Assembly: GCA_014281115.1 (NCBI GenBank)
Contig: JACONQ010000001.1
Location: forward strand, 1,612,001 to 1,676,000
Direction: 5' to 3'
DNA from: Laburnicola sp. R22_1
Lineage: Eukaryota; Ascomycota; Dothideomycetes; Pleosporales; Didymosphaeriaceae
Length of the DNA: 64,000 bases
The notes below the pieces were generated by a model that was not told the origin of the DNA, did no database searches, and saw only the letters and a program-made list of their open reading frames with translations. Of this stretch, positions 48,242 to 57,731 are shown one piece after another. How positions within the stretch are numbered: position 1 is the first letter of the stretch; each line of letters starts with the position of its first letter. The position numbers were made by a program, and so were the translations under genes.

Positions 48242-50392
48242 TCAAAGCTGCCTCGTCGTCATATCCCCATTCTTCCTCTCCCAAAACTCCAACGTCAACG
48301 CCGCCAAAAAACAAGGAATCTCTTTCCTCCCCTCCACCCAATACACAATCTGATCCCTAATCTCGCCCGCAAACGCACTCTGCTCCCCACCACTAACCTT
48401 CATCGTGCCATTCGCCCCATCAAATACAATGCTATGCTCGCCCTCTTCGTCCGCAGGCCGGAACATGGACGTCACTTTGACGCGCCCGTTGGGCATAAAG
48501 TCCAATTTCCATCCTAGGATGGAGGCTACGGCTTCACGGAACTCGAGCGATTTGGCCGTCCAGATTTGCTTGAGGCGCTTCGTTTTCTTCTCGTTGGAGG
48601 CGAGGGTGGTCTTCGTTTCGGCGAGGAGGTCCTGGGCTGCGGTGAGGGTTGCGAGGGGGATGGTGGAAGGGGGCGTGGTGGCGTTTGTGAGCTGGGCGAG
48701 GAGTTGCTCGTTGGCTTCGCGGAGGGTGCGGACGGTGCTTAGTTTGAGGGCTTCTGCGTCGGCCGTGGGGTTGGATTTTAGTTCTAGGACGCGGGTGCGT
48801 GACGATTCTTTGAGCTTTTTGAGTTGTGAGTGTTGGGCTTTGTACTCGGTTTCTATGAGCTTGAGACGCTTTTGTAGAGCGGTGGTGTCGTCTTGTAGTT
48901 GGCGGTTCTTGCGGCGCAGTTCGCCGACGCGCTCGTCTGTTTCGTCGGTGTCGAGGGGGCGCTTTTGGCCGGCTACTGCGCTGGTAAGTGGTGAAGGGGT
49001 GGCGACGTCTGCTCGCAGCGTTTCGATCTCTTTGCGGTACTGATCGACCAGATCTTCCAGTTCCTTGATGTGGCTTGTTTTGGCGGCGTCGAAATTTTCG
49101 GGGTGCATCTCACGCTCTTCGTCGTCGAAGGCTTTCATTTGAGCACGGAGGAACTCAACTTCTTTGGTCGCCAGAGTCTTCTGTCGTTCGAGTCTTGCGC
49201 GTGCTTTCGTTTCGTCGGCGTTTGGTGCAGCCGTGGAGGTCTTGATTTGTTGGATCTCCGCCTGTAGTTTGGCCTTTTCGTCTTCGAGCGCTTGTATGTT
49301 GGCTTCTTTGACAGTGAGTTGAGGCTGTACCTCCCCTAGACGGTTCATGAGATCCGTCTTTTCGAACCGTTCGCGAATGTAGGCGCGTGCAAGGTCTTCT
49401 GGCGACTTAAACTGTTCGTCGCCCTCTGCTTCATTTTCGAGATACGACGTCCAGGAGTTCCGTTCGTCCTCGAGCGCCTGTTTCCGGACCTCTGCCTCGT
49501 TCAGCTGCCTTTGTAAATCTTCCGCCAGTCCCAGCTTCATCTGAAGTGATCTCTTCTCCTCCTCTATCACTTCGATGGCCTTCTGTTGTTTGCGATAATG
49601 CTTGAGCTCCGTATTCTGCTCCCGGGTCAAGTTCTCCAGCTTCTTGATGTGCGCCACCTGCTCGGAGAGTTCCTTCTTGATAACAGCTATCGTCTCCGCG
49701 TCTCCAGTTATCGCTTTCAGTCGCAAGACCTCCGCCTCCAAGTCTCCGACCTCCGTCTCCTTCTCCGTCAGCTTTCTTTGTGCTATTTGCAAGGCATGAG
49801 CCTTCTCATCCGCCTTCACCTTGGACTCTTCCATTGCCTCCTTCAACGTCTTGCATTCCCTCTGCAGCGTATTGTACTGGTGCTCATTCTGCCTTTGTGT
49901 CGTCGCCAGCTCCTCTTTCGCCTCGTCAGCATCCTCTTGCAGCTGCCCAGCCTTGTTCTGCGACGCCTGAAGCCGCTTCTGTAGATCCTGCCTCTCGTTC
50001 TCACTGCGCGCCTGCGCCTCCGACATTTCCCGCTGCAGCGTCTCAAACTTCTTCGCCGTCAACTTGCTCGCCGCTTCCGCCTGTTGCGCCTTCCTAAACT
50101 CTGCTTCTGCGCGGCTCTGCGCGTCGCGTATCTCGCCATTGTGTTCGAGCTTCAGCTTCTCCTGCTCCTGCTTCGCCGTCTCGAGCTCATAGCGGAGGGT
50201 GTTGATTTGCGCGCGGAGGTCTTCGTTGACCGCGTCGGACGGCAGGACGGTCTGCGGCGGCGCATTCTGCGAGTTTCGCAACGTGCTCCTAAAGGTTTCG
50301 CGCAGTGGTTCTCGGCTTCGATGTGGAGAATCTCCCAGGGCTGCTCCAGAAAAGAAGTCGAAGGTTGGTTGGTTTGCTTTTCGGGAAGCCAT
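48242..50392 (-). CDS. MAD1: spindle assembly checkpoint protein Mad1
   Basis: Mad1 recruits Mad2 to unattached kinetochores and seeds the mitotic checkpoint complex. A single exon of 716 residues. From about residue 50 to 600 the protein is almost continuous coiled coil, with strong Glu/Lys/Gln/Leu heptads. The C-terminal globular domain is diagnostic: KRLKQIWTAKSLEFREAVAS, then GWKLDFMPNGRVKVTSMF, then SIVFDGANGTMKVSG. The RLK motif, used for Bub1 binding in the family, is visible as KRLKQ. Length is close to the usual 700-750. It is convergent with RPB5. Confidence 0.94.
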   Translation of the reverse strand: MASRKANQPTFDFFSGAALGDSPHRSREPLRETFRSTLRNSQNAPPQTVLPSDAVNEDLRAQINTLRYELETAKQEQEKLKLEHNGEIRDAQSRAEAEFRKAQQAEAASKLTAKKFETLQREMSEAQARSENERQDLQKRLQASQNKAGQLQEDADEAKEELATTQRQNEHQYNTLQRECKTLKEAMEESKVKADEKAHALQIAQRKLTEKETEVGDLEAEVLRLKAITGDAETIAVIKKELSEQVAHIKKLENLTREQNTELKHYRKQQKAIEVIEEEKRSLQMKLGLAEDLQRQLNEAEVRKQALEDERNSWTSYLENEAEGDEQFKSPEDLARAYIRERFEKTDLMNRLGEVQPQLTVKEANIQALEDEKAKLQAEIQQIKTSTAAPNADETKARARLERQKTLATKEVEFLRAQMKAFDDEEREMHPENFDAAKTSHIKELEDLVDQYRKEIETLRADVATPSPLTSAVAGQKRPLDTDETDERVGELRRKNRQLQDDTTALQKRLKLIETEYKAQHSQLKKLKESSRTRVLELKSNPTADAEALKLSTVRTLREANEQLLAQLTNATTPPSTIPLATLTAAQDLLAETKTTLASNEKKTKRLKQIWTAKSLEFREAVASILGWKLDFMPNGRVKVTSMFRPADEEGEHSIVFDGANGTMKVSGGEQSAFAGEIRDQIVYWVEGRKEIPCFLAALTLEFWERKNGDMTTRQL

Positions 50393-51019
50393 CGTCGCTG
50401 GGGTTTTCTTATTTCTACGCGGTGGGTGACGTTACTTCCAGCGTGCTTCAAAATCAGTGGGTGAAGTGCATCAGTCCATACTTAGAAGTGTGGTTGTCTG
50501 GCAAGCCGAAGCGGCGCAATAAGAGGTCAACAGTTGCCAGACCGTTTGTCGTGAAGCTCGGGCCGGAGAAGGCTAGCGCACTTTCGTTGCGATCCATGCA
50601 GCGTGCCCACGGTGCCATTTCACCCGACCGTGAACACAGACGTCGGTGCTACCGAAAATGTTGGAATCCATTTCGTTCACTTGTCGAACTTGATACCACG
50701 AACCTTTCTCGGTGCCTATCGCTCAGCGCCGGTTACGGTTCCGCATATAATGGGACACTGCGAACACATTGAATGTACAGAGAGTAGATTGCTAGTTTAG
50801 ACGCAGGATTCTCTCCTTAACGCATGAACGAGAAGTTGCCCATGAAGCCGACTATCTTGCCGTATATACACCGTTATCCCATCTTGGGATAAAGACTTGT
50901 TGAGAAAAAAACAGATGATGCACCTAAGAACTCCGCAAAGCGTAACTCTTATCACCAATAAGTAACAAGCTTGGCGCTCAGCCACTCCCTTCTATCCATG
51001 TCCGTTCCAGATGAGGACT
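50393..51019. other. intergenic, MAD1 promoter side
   Basis: The upstream region of MAD1 and 3' flank of the next minus-strand gene. Frames of up to 155 codons run antisense into MAD1 and are not called. Confidence 0.45.
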
Positions 51020-52188
51020 TCAAGACAGGTAATACTCCCGCTCTAGATCATCGAGAGTGTATTTGACCTCGTCTGGAACTTCTTTGGGTTGAAGCCCATA
51101 CTCTTTGAAGCATTGCTTGTACGACTTGCACTATGCTTCTGTTAGTTGTGCACGTCAAAATCCATGGCTAGGTCAAGCAGCTTACCATTTGGTCGTCATA
51201 TTTGGCATACTCGAAGAATGCCTGGGACTTAACTTCGAAGTCGGCGCTTGTTTGGTTGATAGTAGGATCGAACTTGCGCATCAGGTTTCCCGCGTAGCTG
51301 ATGAAGATTAGTCAAAACACATAGCGGAGCGAATCACTTACCCTCGCAGAGTTCCATTGACGTTGTTCTGCTTCATCACATCGGTTACGATCCTAGCAGA
51401 CACGGCGTGGTCCGAATGTTCGCCGCCATACTCGCCATCCTTCGGAATATCAGTCATATAGTCGAGTGTGCGGATATCCCGCGGCAGCTTCCACTCCAGT
51501 ATCGTCCCAATGAGTTCCTTGAGGCCATCAAGGGTGTAGGCTGCACCTCCATCGTTGGTCTCCATGGTATGGAAGTCGTCTTGATAAAGCCGTTTCAGAG
51601 AAGACTGCTGCGTCGCCTGGTAGCCTGTTCCATCCGAAGCACCATCGGGAAGTCGCAAGTCTACGCATTGTCAGTGCCGGCCATATAATCTGGGCACACT
51701 CATACGCACAGATGATCAAGATACCTTGGGCATCTTTGGGGTGGCGCAGTGAGATCACCTTGCCCTGGCAGTCCACTTTAAGCCCCTCCCATCCTGTCTC
51801 GTTCACCGGAGAGCCTGCCATATACGTATAGGCTGCCTCCAAGCCGGTTTCGAGCGAAGAGGAGAAATCCTGGTCCTCAACTCCGCGGGCCCCAGATGTG
51901 AACACGACCGTAGTAGTACATCTGAAGATCTTGAGGTCGTGGGAGATATCAGGATTCATGTATAGCAGGGCGTCGACAGGATGCGCAGTGAAGTATATCG
52001 TACCGCTGGATCGGTCAATAAATCTGTGCGGTCACAAAGCCGGGACGAACTCACCCCAGGCAGTTATACTCCTCGCCCAGCTCGGCAAGATCAGCCACCT
52101 CAACAGCTTTGTCAACAGCTTTGTCTGCCCAGACTATCACCGCAGCGAATACTTGTAGCAACCAGTAAGTAGATAGCAATCCGAGCAT
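51020..52188 (-). CDS. PIG-L/LmbE-like deacetylase family protein, catalytic Asp replaced
   Basis: PIG-L proteins remove the acetyl group from GlcNAc-type substrates, with zinc bound by an AHPDD-x and an HxxH motif. Five exons: 52055..52188, 51725..52005, 51342..51660, 51186..51297 and 51020..51130, giving 318 residues. An N-terminal hydrophobic segment (LLSTYWLLQVFAAVIVW) acts as signal peptide or anchor. The family core is visible as IYFTAHPVDALLYMNPDI, FTSGARG, LRLPDG and GGEHSDHAVSARIV. The first motif reads HPVD, so His52 and Asp55 (zinc ligands) remain but the general-base Asp is Val54. The protein may be inactive, or work on something else. The five exons are each in phase and the introns are 48-57 nt. 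It lies in tandem with the AA9 gene; both look secretory. Confidence 0.82.
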
Positions 52189-52807
52189 GGCGGCGACAGA
52201 ATGAGCGGGAAGGATGCGACTTGAGATGAGGTTGAGGAAGGGGTGGGGGATGAATGCTGGAGAGCACGCCGTGGTTTTCGAGGCAGAGGGGAGAAAGGAA
52301 GGTGCACCTTGATGGGCCTTGGCGTGGCGCCGAAGAGAAGCTACGCGGTGAATGAAGGAAGGAGCGAAGGTGAGGAGGGAAGGAGCCACTCAAAGCAAGC
52401 GGAAAGTGTCGGCTTAACCTTGAAAGCTGCTTTCACCTGGATTAAAGTCTAGTAGATCCAACAATGACGTCCTCTATTAGTCTCCATGGCAGGCTTTGCA
52501 TGAGAACACGTTGGTTCCGTCCGACTATGTGTTTTGCGCGGTGCTTCTGTCCAAATCCTCGAAGTCAGATGGTAACGAGCAAACAAACAAGAGGACGAAG
52601 CTGCTCTCACGGCGACGCATTTCGGCAAGTTCAGCTAACAATGGCGGGTGTGGTATCCAAGATATCGAGCAAGTGCTATTGCAACGCCATTGATCGAAAG
52701 TACACTCAACATCAGAATAGTCATCTACACAATCCGCATCAACCGCATGACTCTCCATGCCAACCACTCCCACCCTCCTCACCAGCACTCTCACGACCAG
52801 CAGCAAT
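52189..52807. other. intergenic between PIG-L-like and AA9 genes
   Basis: The promoter region of the PIG-L-like gene and the 3' flank of the AA9 gene. An in-frame upstream ATG at 52389 would lengthen the PIG-L-like N-terminus with an Arg/Ser-rich leader, but it would bury the signal-like segment, so it is disfavoured. Confidence 0.45.
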
Positions 52808-53901
52808 TCACCCCTGCCAAACATCCGGCTTCGGATTCACAAACCCGTCCAAGCTCCCCGCAAGCCCATACTCATACGAGTCAAAATACACATCTACCCC
52901 CAATTAGCACCTACACTATCCATGCAACAACCGCACCACAGAAAAAAAGTGCATACCTTTCTGCCCCCTCGTGTACACCCCGGGTATCTTAACCAAATAC
53001 TCGGCCGTCGGCTGTACCGCAGATCCCGCATTGACAACCTCAATGTGCGCGCAGTTGACGAAGAATTGAGCATCGACTCTGTTGGGGAAGGGGGACTCCC
53101 AGCGGATGAGGTACTTGAAGAAAGTTAGTATACGGGGAGACGAGGTGGGGAGAAGCTACGAGATGGAAAGTGAGCTCACACTAGTGGCCTTGTATGTGCC
53201 CCAGACAGCCTTGAACTTATCGTAAGGTTGGTTGGCCGGATCGTTGAGGTCTACGCTCTGGGATGTGCGTCCAGCTGTTTGCGTGATCTTGTACCAGTCG
53301 CCTAATATCAACCATCCCCGTTAGTTAGCGATTCCCGCAGACCTGCTTTCTTACATGAAACTTCATGTCGCTGCAATATCTGAGAAATATATGCATACCG
53401 TCTCCTTCGTACGCATTGGGATCCCCATCCTCCACCTTACTCAACCATGCACTCCCAAAGCCGGGATGATACATGTTCGGTGGGTCATACCCTTTAATGC
53501 TCTTACCCACGAAGAAGCCAACTGTATTGCCTGACTTCACGGTCGCCACCTTCGGTCGCGACCATCCAAGCGTAGCATTGCGGCCGCAACGCAAATCCGG
53601 CGATTCGATCTTGGTGTTCGGGTACGCGAGAAGAGTATCCTCGTCAGACACTGAGTCGACGAACGGCGTGATTTCTCTCGACGGAGTGTTAGTGGAATAA
53701 AGACTAAACTAGAAGGGAGGAAGAAGTGTACCGAACGTATTCGAATTCGCCGGTTATGCTGTTGTCGAAGATGAAGTTGCTCATAACCCCTACCCAGCAT
53801 CAGATTAGCAGTGCATCCATATACCATATCGTGTAAAGGATCTCCTTACAATGAGCATTAACAAGCGCTGCGTTAAGCAGCAAAACGCTAGTAGCCTTCA
53901 T
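52808..53901 (-). CDS. AA9 lytic polysaccharide monooxygenase (axial Tyr to Phe)
   Basis: Secreted copper enzymes that oxidatively cleave cellulose or hemicellulose. Six exons: 53850..53901, 53732..53789, 53399..53676, 53180..53301, 52957..53113 and 52808..52893, giving 250 residues. The signal peptide is MKATSVLLLNAALVNA, and cleavage leaves the required N-terminal His (His17, mature His1), whose codon sits at the end of exon 1. VMSNFIFDN...GEFEYVRE follows. The second copper His is at about 107 (MYHPGFGSAWLSKV). GDWYKI and ATSYLIRWE precede the third site. The axial-Tyr motif, usually QFY, is AQFFVNCAHIEV, so the Tyr is Phe188. There is no CBM1 domain. A TATA box sits 70 bp upstream. The multi-intron model is fully in phase; exon-1/2 acceptor choice affects only residues 18-19. 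Confidence 0.9.
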
Positions 53902-54704
53902 AGTTAATGCCTACACTTTTAGTAACTAGCAAGAGACGATCCCGATAGCTTGTGGGCACAGATTCCCATAACTATATAGTTCCATCTCTCTACCCACCTA
54001 CCTCTAAATGCGGACAAATCTAAACGGATTATTATATATGAACTTGGGGCAGGTTACTCGGTGCATGTGCCGACAGTATATATGATTGGTGCGCAAACCT
54101 TTCAACAGTGGCGGGAATCCTTCGCATGTTGCCACTCACACCAAATTCACAATGCCCGCTGCACTTCGCGCGAGTGTTAATCTACACGGATGGGTGAATG
54201 CGGTCCTTGAACGGAAGGGCGTCTGCACCTGTTTTCCAATGGGCTAGTTCAGATACCTATAGGCTAAAGTAGGCGCCAGGATGTACATATCAGAAGACGT
54301 GGGTAGACCCATGAACCAGGCACGAAAGATCCAAGGGTTCAAGGGTAAGAATGGAAATGCTACTATTACATTCATGAGACTATATGCAGCTTAATCCGTT
54401 GCATTGCCGCCGGTCGTAGGTATCGTTGAAAAGATGTAGTAAGAGGTTGAAGCGTCGTCAAGTTGAATCCCAAAAGCCGATGAACCGATGCCCGAGATCT
54501 AAAATTGAGATGAAAAAATGTGCATACGGGTAGTATGTTAGCTAGCGTCGATCCGCCGTTGACAACATGTCCATGCAACGAAGCCTAACCTGTTACCCCG
54601 GTCACCACCCAGATCATACTCCGAATCTAGATCGGAAAGTCTTGAAAATGATCCCTCTCTTGCACTTGGGAATTTTCCCCTCTATCAAAACAAAAAGCTG
54701 CTCG
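53902..54704. other. intergenic, AA9 promoter side
   Basis: The upstream region of the AA9 gene and 3' flank of the unknown gene at 54705. Apart from the TATA box listed separately, nothing is recognised. Confidence 0.45.
53971..53980 (-). promoter_or_regulatory. TATA box of the AA9 gene
   Basis: ACTATATAGT, palindromic, lies 70 bp upstream of the start codon of the AA9 gene on its coding strand. This is the only clear TATA element among the genes here and fits a strongly inducible secreted enzyme. Function is inferred. Confidence 0.55.
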
Positions 54705-56501
54705 CTAAGCCTCTCCCGCAATGACGCTACCGGAACCAACACTACCACCAAAGTCCCAGTAATTGCGTCCGCTCCCACCGGACCGTTTACTCTTCTTGGT
54801 GCTCTGGCTCGTACAAGAGGAGCTGCTCTTAAGTACCTGGTTGCGCAAAGACGGCGGGTGATGGTAGTACGTCTTGAACATTGTACCTTCCCTCTTCTTT
54901 GCTCGTGAAGAACTGGTCGGAAGCGCATCTCTCGACCGACTAACTAAAGGATGGTTCTGTCGAATTATCGCCGCTCTCCTCGCGCTCGTCTGCTCGTCTT
55001 CTACCTCTGCACCTATTGTTGGGGCACTAGAACCTCTCCGTGGCTGTGAAGAGATGCTTGACCGCCGCGAGGAAAATCGTTTCAAGAGGAAGTTGAAGAC
55101 CATCTTGACGTCGAGCTCGCGTTCCCAATACTCTTGCTCGCGTGCGATTGCCTCCGCGTAATCTGCGGCTGCGGGAGCTGGGCGAGGGCCACGAAAGGAA
55201 TCCAAGGGATCGACCGATTCGGGCTCTTCTTCGATACCCCAAAGAGAAGCTTCATTGTATGCATTAGATGGTTGACCAGGAAACGTGGGTGCGAAATGCG
55301 CAGATATCGGTGTTGGAGCTGAGGGCCCAGAATTAGTGAGGTTCGAGGGTGTGAGTGCGGATGCGGGGGTGGAGGAAGGTCGTGTCTGAGCAAGTCCCGC
55401 GTACTCTGGTGCATCCTGAATGCTTCGATATGTAGAAAATGCACCGGGATGCTCGGACAGTTGATGGACTAGGATGCCTAGCTCGCGCGCTACTGTTTCT
55501 AGTAGTCGATGTTGCCAGCCTTCGTCTGATTGACCCTCAACTTCCATAGCCCGGAGAGTGGCATCGATTGAAGGCTTTGTCTCGAGAGGTGCGGTAGGAG
55601 TTGGCATGGCTTCATCCGGCAGCGATTCCCCAAATATGACGGATAGTGTATCCTCGTCAATGCCCATCAGATCGCGTATGACTCGCCTTGTTAACCGCTG
55701 CCAGAACGACAAATGTTCGGTGCTCTCGTCGGATGCTTCGCTCTGGCTGTCAGATACCGACCCCGCAACGTGTGACGCAGTGCTGGTTGCCGTATGGCGC
55801 ACGCTCTCTGTCCGACTCTGAGCAGCACTGACCATGCTCATTCTCCGCCTGCGCCTCGTCTCCCTCTCTATTTCTTCCAAAAGCGCTTTGCTCTGCTCCA
55901 GTCGCCACTGTTCAATCCGCTGCCGCCTCTCTTGCTCTTGGTTCAGTTCTTCCGTCTCCTCGAGGACATCAAATCGTCGCTGCACACTAGACCGCCGTCG
56001 GGCTTGACGCCGTCGTGGCGCCTGTCTCTCGAATTGCCACATGTTCTCTTGCACGTTGTTGTCGGGCTGGAAAGTGCCTAGTCCATCGTGGGTAGGGAGA
56101 ACAGTATCGCCACTCTGCTGCAACCTGCTCGATGGTCTTGCATATTCGGAGGGCTCATGGAAAGCGTGCAGTCCATCGTCTAGGCTATCCAACTCCTCCC
56201 CCTCTTCAGTCCCCTGGCAAGTGATGTCGTCATCCTCGTGTGAGCGCGCGGCGGTGTCAAGTGAGCCGAAATCGCTGAGGTGCGACAGGCCGGCTGTACG
56301 TGGGGTTCGCTCAGTTGAGGTCGTGTGTGTACGGGCGGTCGTTGAGGGCGCTCCCGGCGAAAAGAGGACCCATTCTTCCGACTGCTCAAGGGACCGCTTT
56401 TGCTGCGGCGACGCGGCGGTGCTGACTTGAACCAGGGGAGTCGGTTCGTGGTAGGATATCTGTCGCGAGGACTGCGGACGGTGCTGCTGGCGGAAGGCCA
56501 T
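54705..56501 (-). CDS. conserved fungal protein of unknown function, 598 aa
   Basis: I do not recognise a named family. A single exon of 598 residues, mostly low-complexity and Ser/Arg/Glu-rich. Visible landmarks are EEWVLFSPG near residue 42, a basic Arg run (RRRQARRRSS) near 160, a predicted coiled coil at about 180-220 (LEETEELNQEQERRQRIEQW), and a helical block WQRLTRRVIRDLMGID at about 268. A Pro/Ser-rich linker follows, then a helix YAEAIAREQEYWERELDVKM near 445. The C-terminus ends SGRNYWDFGGSVGSGSVIAG, probably a short linear motif. The frame is long, intact and has ordinary codon use, so it is a real gene. No membrane segment or signal peptide is seen. Function is not inferred. Confidence 0.75.
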   Translation of the reverse strand: MAFRQQHRPQSSRQISYHEPTPLVQVSTAASPQQKRSLEQSEEWVLFSPGAPSTTARTHTTSTERTPRTAGLSHLSDFGSLDTAARSHEDDDITCQGTEEGEELDSLDDGLHAFHEPSEYARPSSRLQQSGDTVLPTHDGLGTFQPDNNVQENMWQFERQAPRRRQARRRSSVQRRFDVLEETEELNQEQERRQRIEQWRLEQSKALLEEIERETRRRRRMSMVSAAQSRTESVRHTATSTASHVAGSVSDSQSEASDESTEHLSFWQRLTRRVIRDLMGIDEDTLSVIFGESLPDEAMPTPTAPLETKPSIDATLRAMEVEGQSDEGWQHRLLETVARELGILVHQLSEHPGAFSTYRSIQDAPEYAGLAQTRPSSTPASALTPSNLTNSGPSAPTPISAHFAPTFPGQPSNAYNEASLWGIEEEPESVDPLDSFRGPRPAPAAADYAEAIAREQEYWERELDVKMVFNFLLKRFSSRRSSISSQPRRGSSAPTIGAEVEDEQTSARRAAIIRQNHPLVSRSRDALPTSSSRAKKREGTMFKTYYHHPPSLRNQVLKSSSSCTSQSTKKSKRSGGSGRNYWDFGGSVGSGSVIAGEA

Positions 56502-57731
56502 GGCTCTAGAGTCTCACGTAGAGGCGTCGGAGCCTGCAGGCGCGGAGTATAGTGACGCGCGTGGGCGATGTCCCCAGCGTGGGGGACACAAGCAAGTGCG
56601 GGTAGTAGGTCGGTGGTGCCTCGACAGCCGGAATTTAGGGAGGGGCCAATAATGGTGTGGGAGGCTTCTTGTGTCCGTGTCAGTCCTTCGGCGGTGAGTG
56701 AGAAGCAGGTTCAAGTCTGGGTGCTGGGGCGGCTGATGTCCATGTAGGGAGCTCGAGACAGTCGACAGTCACAGTACATGGCACCCAACGCTAGCGCGCA
56801 ATAGGGTGGGCGCGTTGCAGACGCTTGGGATCACAAGACCACGAGCCGCCGAAACAAAGGCGGCACGCCGTGTCGAAGGGAGCAGCCGTCGTGCCAACTG
56901 TGCGATATAAGGCAGTGAAAGGCACCAACGGGGGCGTGGAGGCGGGAGGGCAGGGCCGCCTTGACTGCTGATAAGAGCTGGCATAAGCTTTGTCAGATGC
57001 AGTGTGTCGTGGGTGGCCGCGCTTGCCTGTGGGCGGTGGGCGGTGGGCAGTGGGCACACCTGGCACCACTCGGGCAGTTTCGCCATCTCCTCATTGATGA
57101 TGCCATGAGCCTGCACTCATTGCCCTACGTGGCCCGAGCCCGTCCGATATCGTGACATCTGCTTCTTTCTTAGCTCAAAAAGCAGCACCGTCTCGCACAC
57201 CATGACACACCATTCTACACAACCGAAATAACTATCTCGCCGCCTCATGCCAGACTACCCTGGTCCAAGACCTATTGGTGGCGCTTCTACCACGCTCCCT
57301 GCATACCAACCGCATAGCGCGCTCCCACCTGCTCTCGGGCTTCGGGACAATCTTTTGGCTTGCACTCTGGTTCCTATGGATATCCTGTTCTATTTCTCCA
57401 TGTGCTAGAGCTATTGCCAACCTCCCAACCCTGTCTTTCCACCTTTGTAATCCTGCATGGACATGTGGCGCAACACAAAGTCAGCCATGCCCAAGATCCG
57501 CCTGCCAAGTAAAAAAGAGTATCTCTAGGTATCTCATAAAGCCCACCGCTCTTGCATGCGGGCAGCGGTAGGCAAGGAAATATAATACATAGGTACCGTC
57601 GTGTGGTATCGTTCTTCAAACCCAGGCGCCAAACCCATATACAAAATGAAGCCAAGAAACGCCTCTATCCCAGTACCGTATTCGAAAAATGAATGTGCTC
57701 GTCGTCATCCGTCGCGGTTCATATCGTACTT
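56502..57731. other. 1.2-kb intergenic region
   Basis: Upstream of the unknown gene and downstream of the VPS62-like gene. Open frames up to 115 codons overlap on both strands. One at 57275-57571 (+) has a hydrophobic stretch but no partner exons; not called. Confidence 0.4.
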
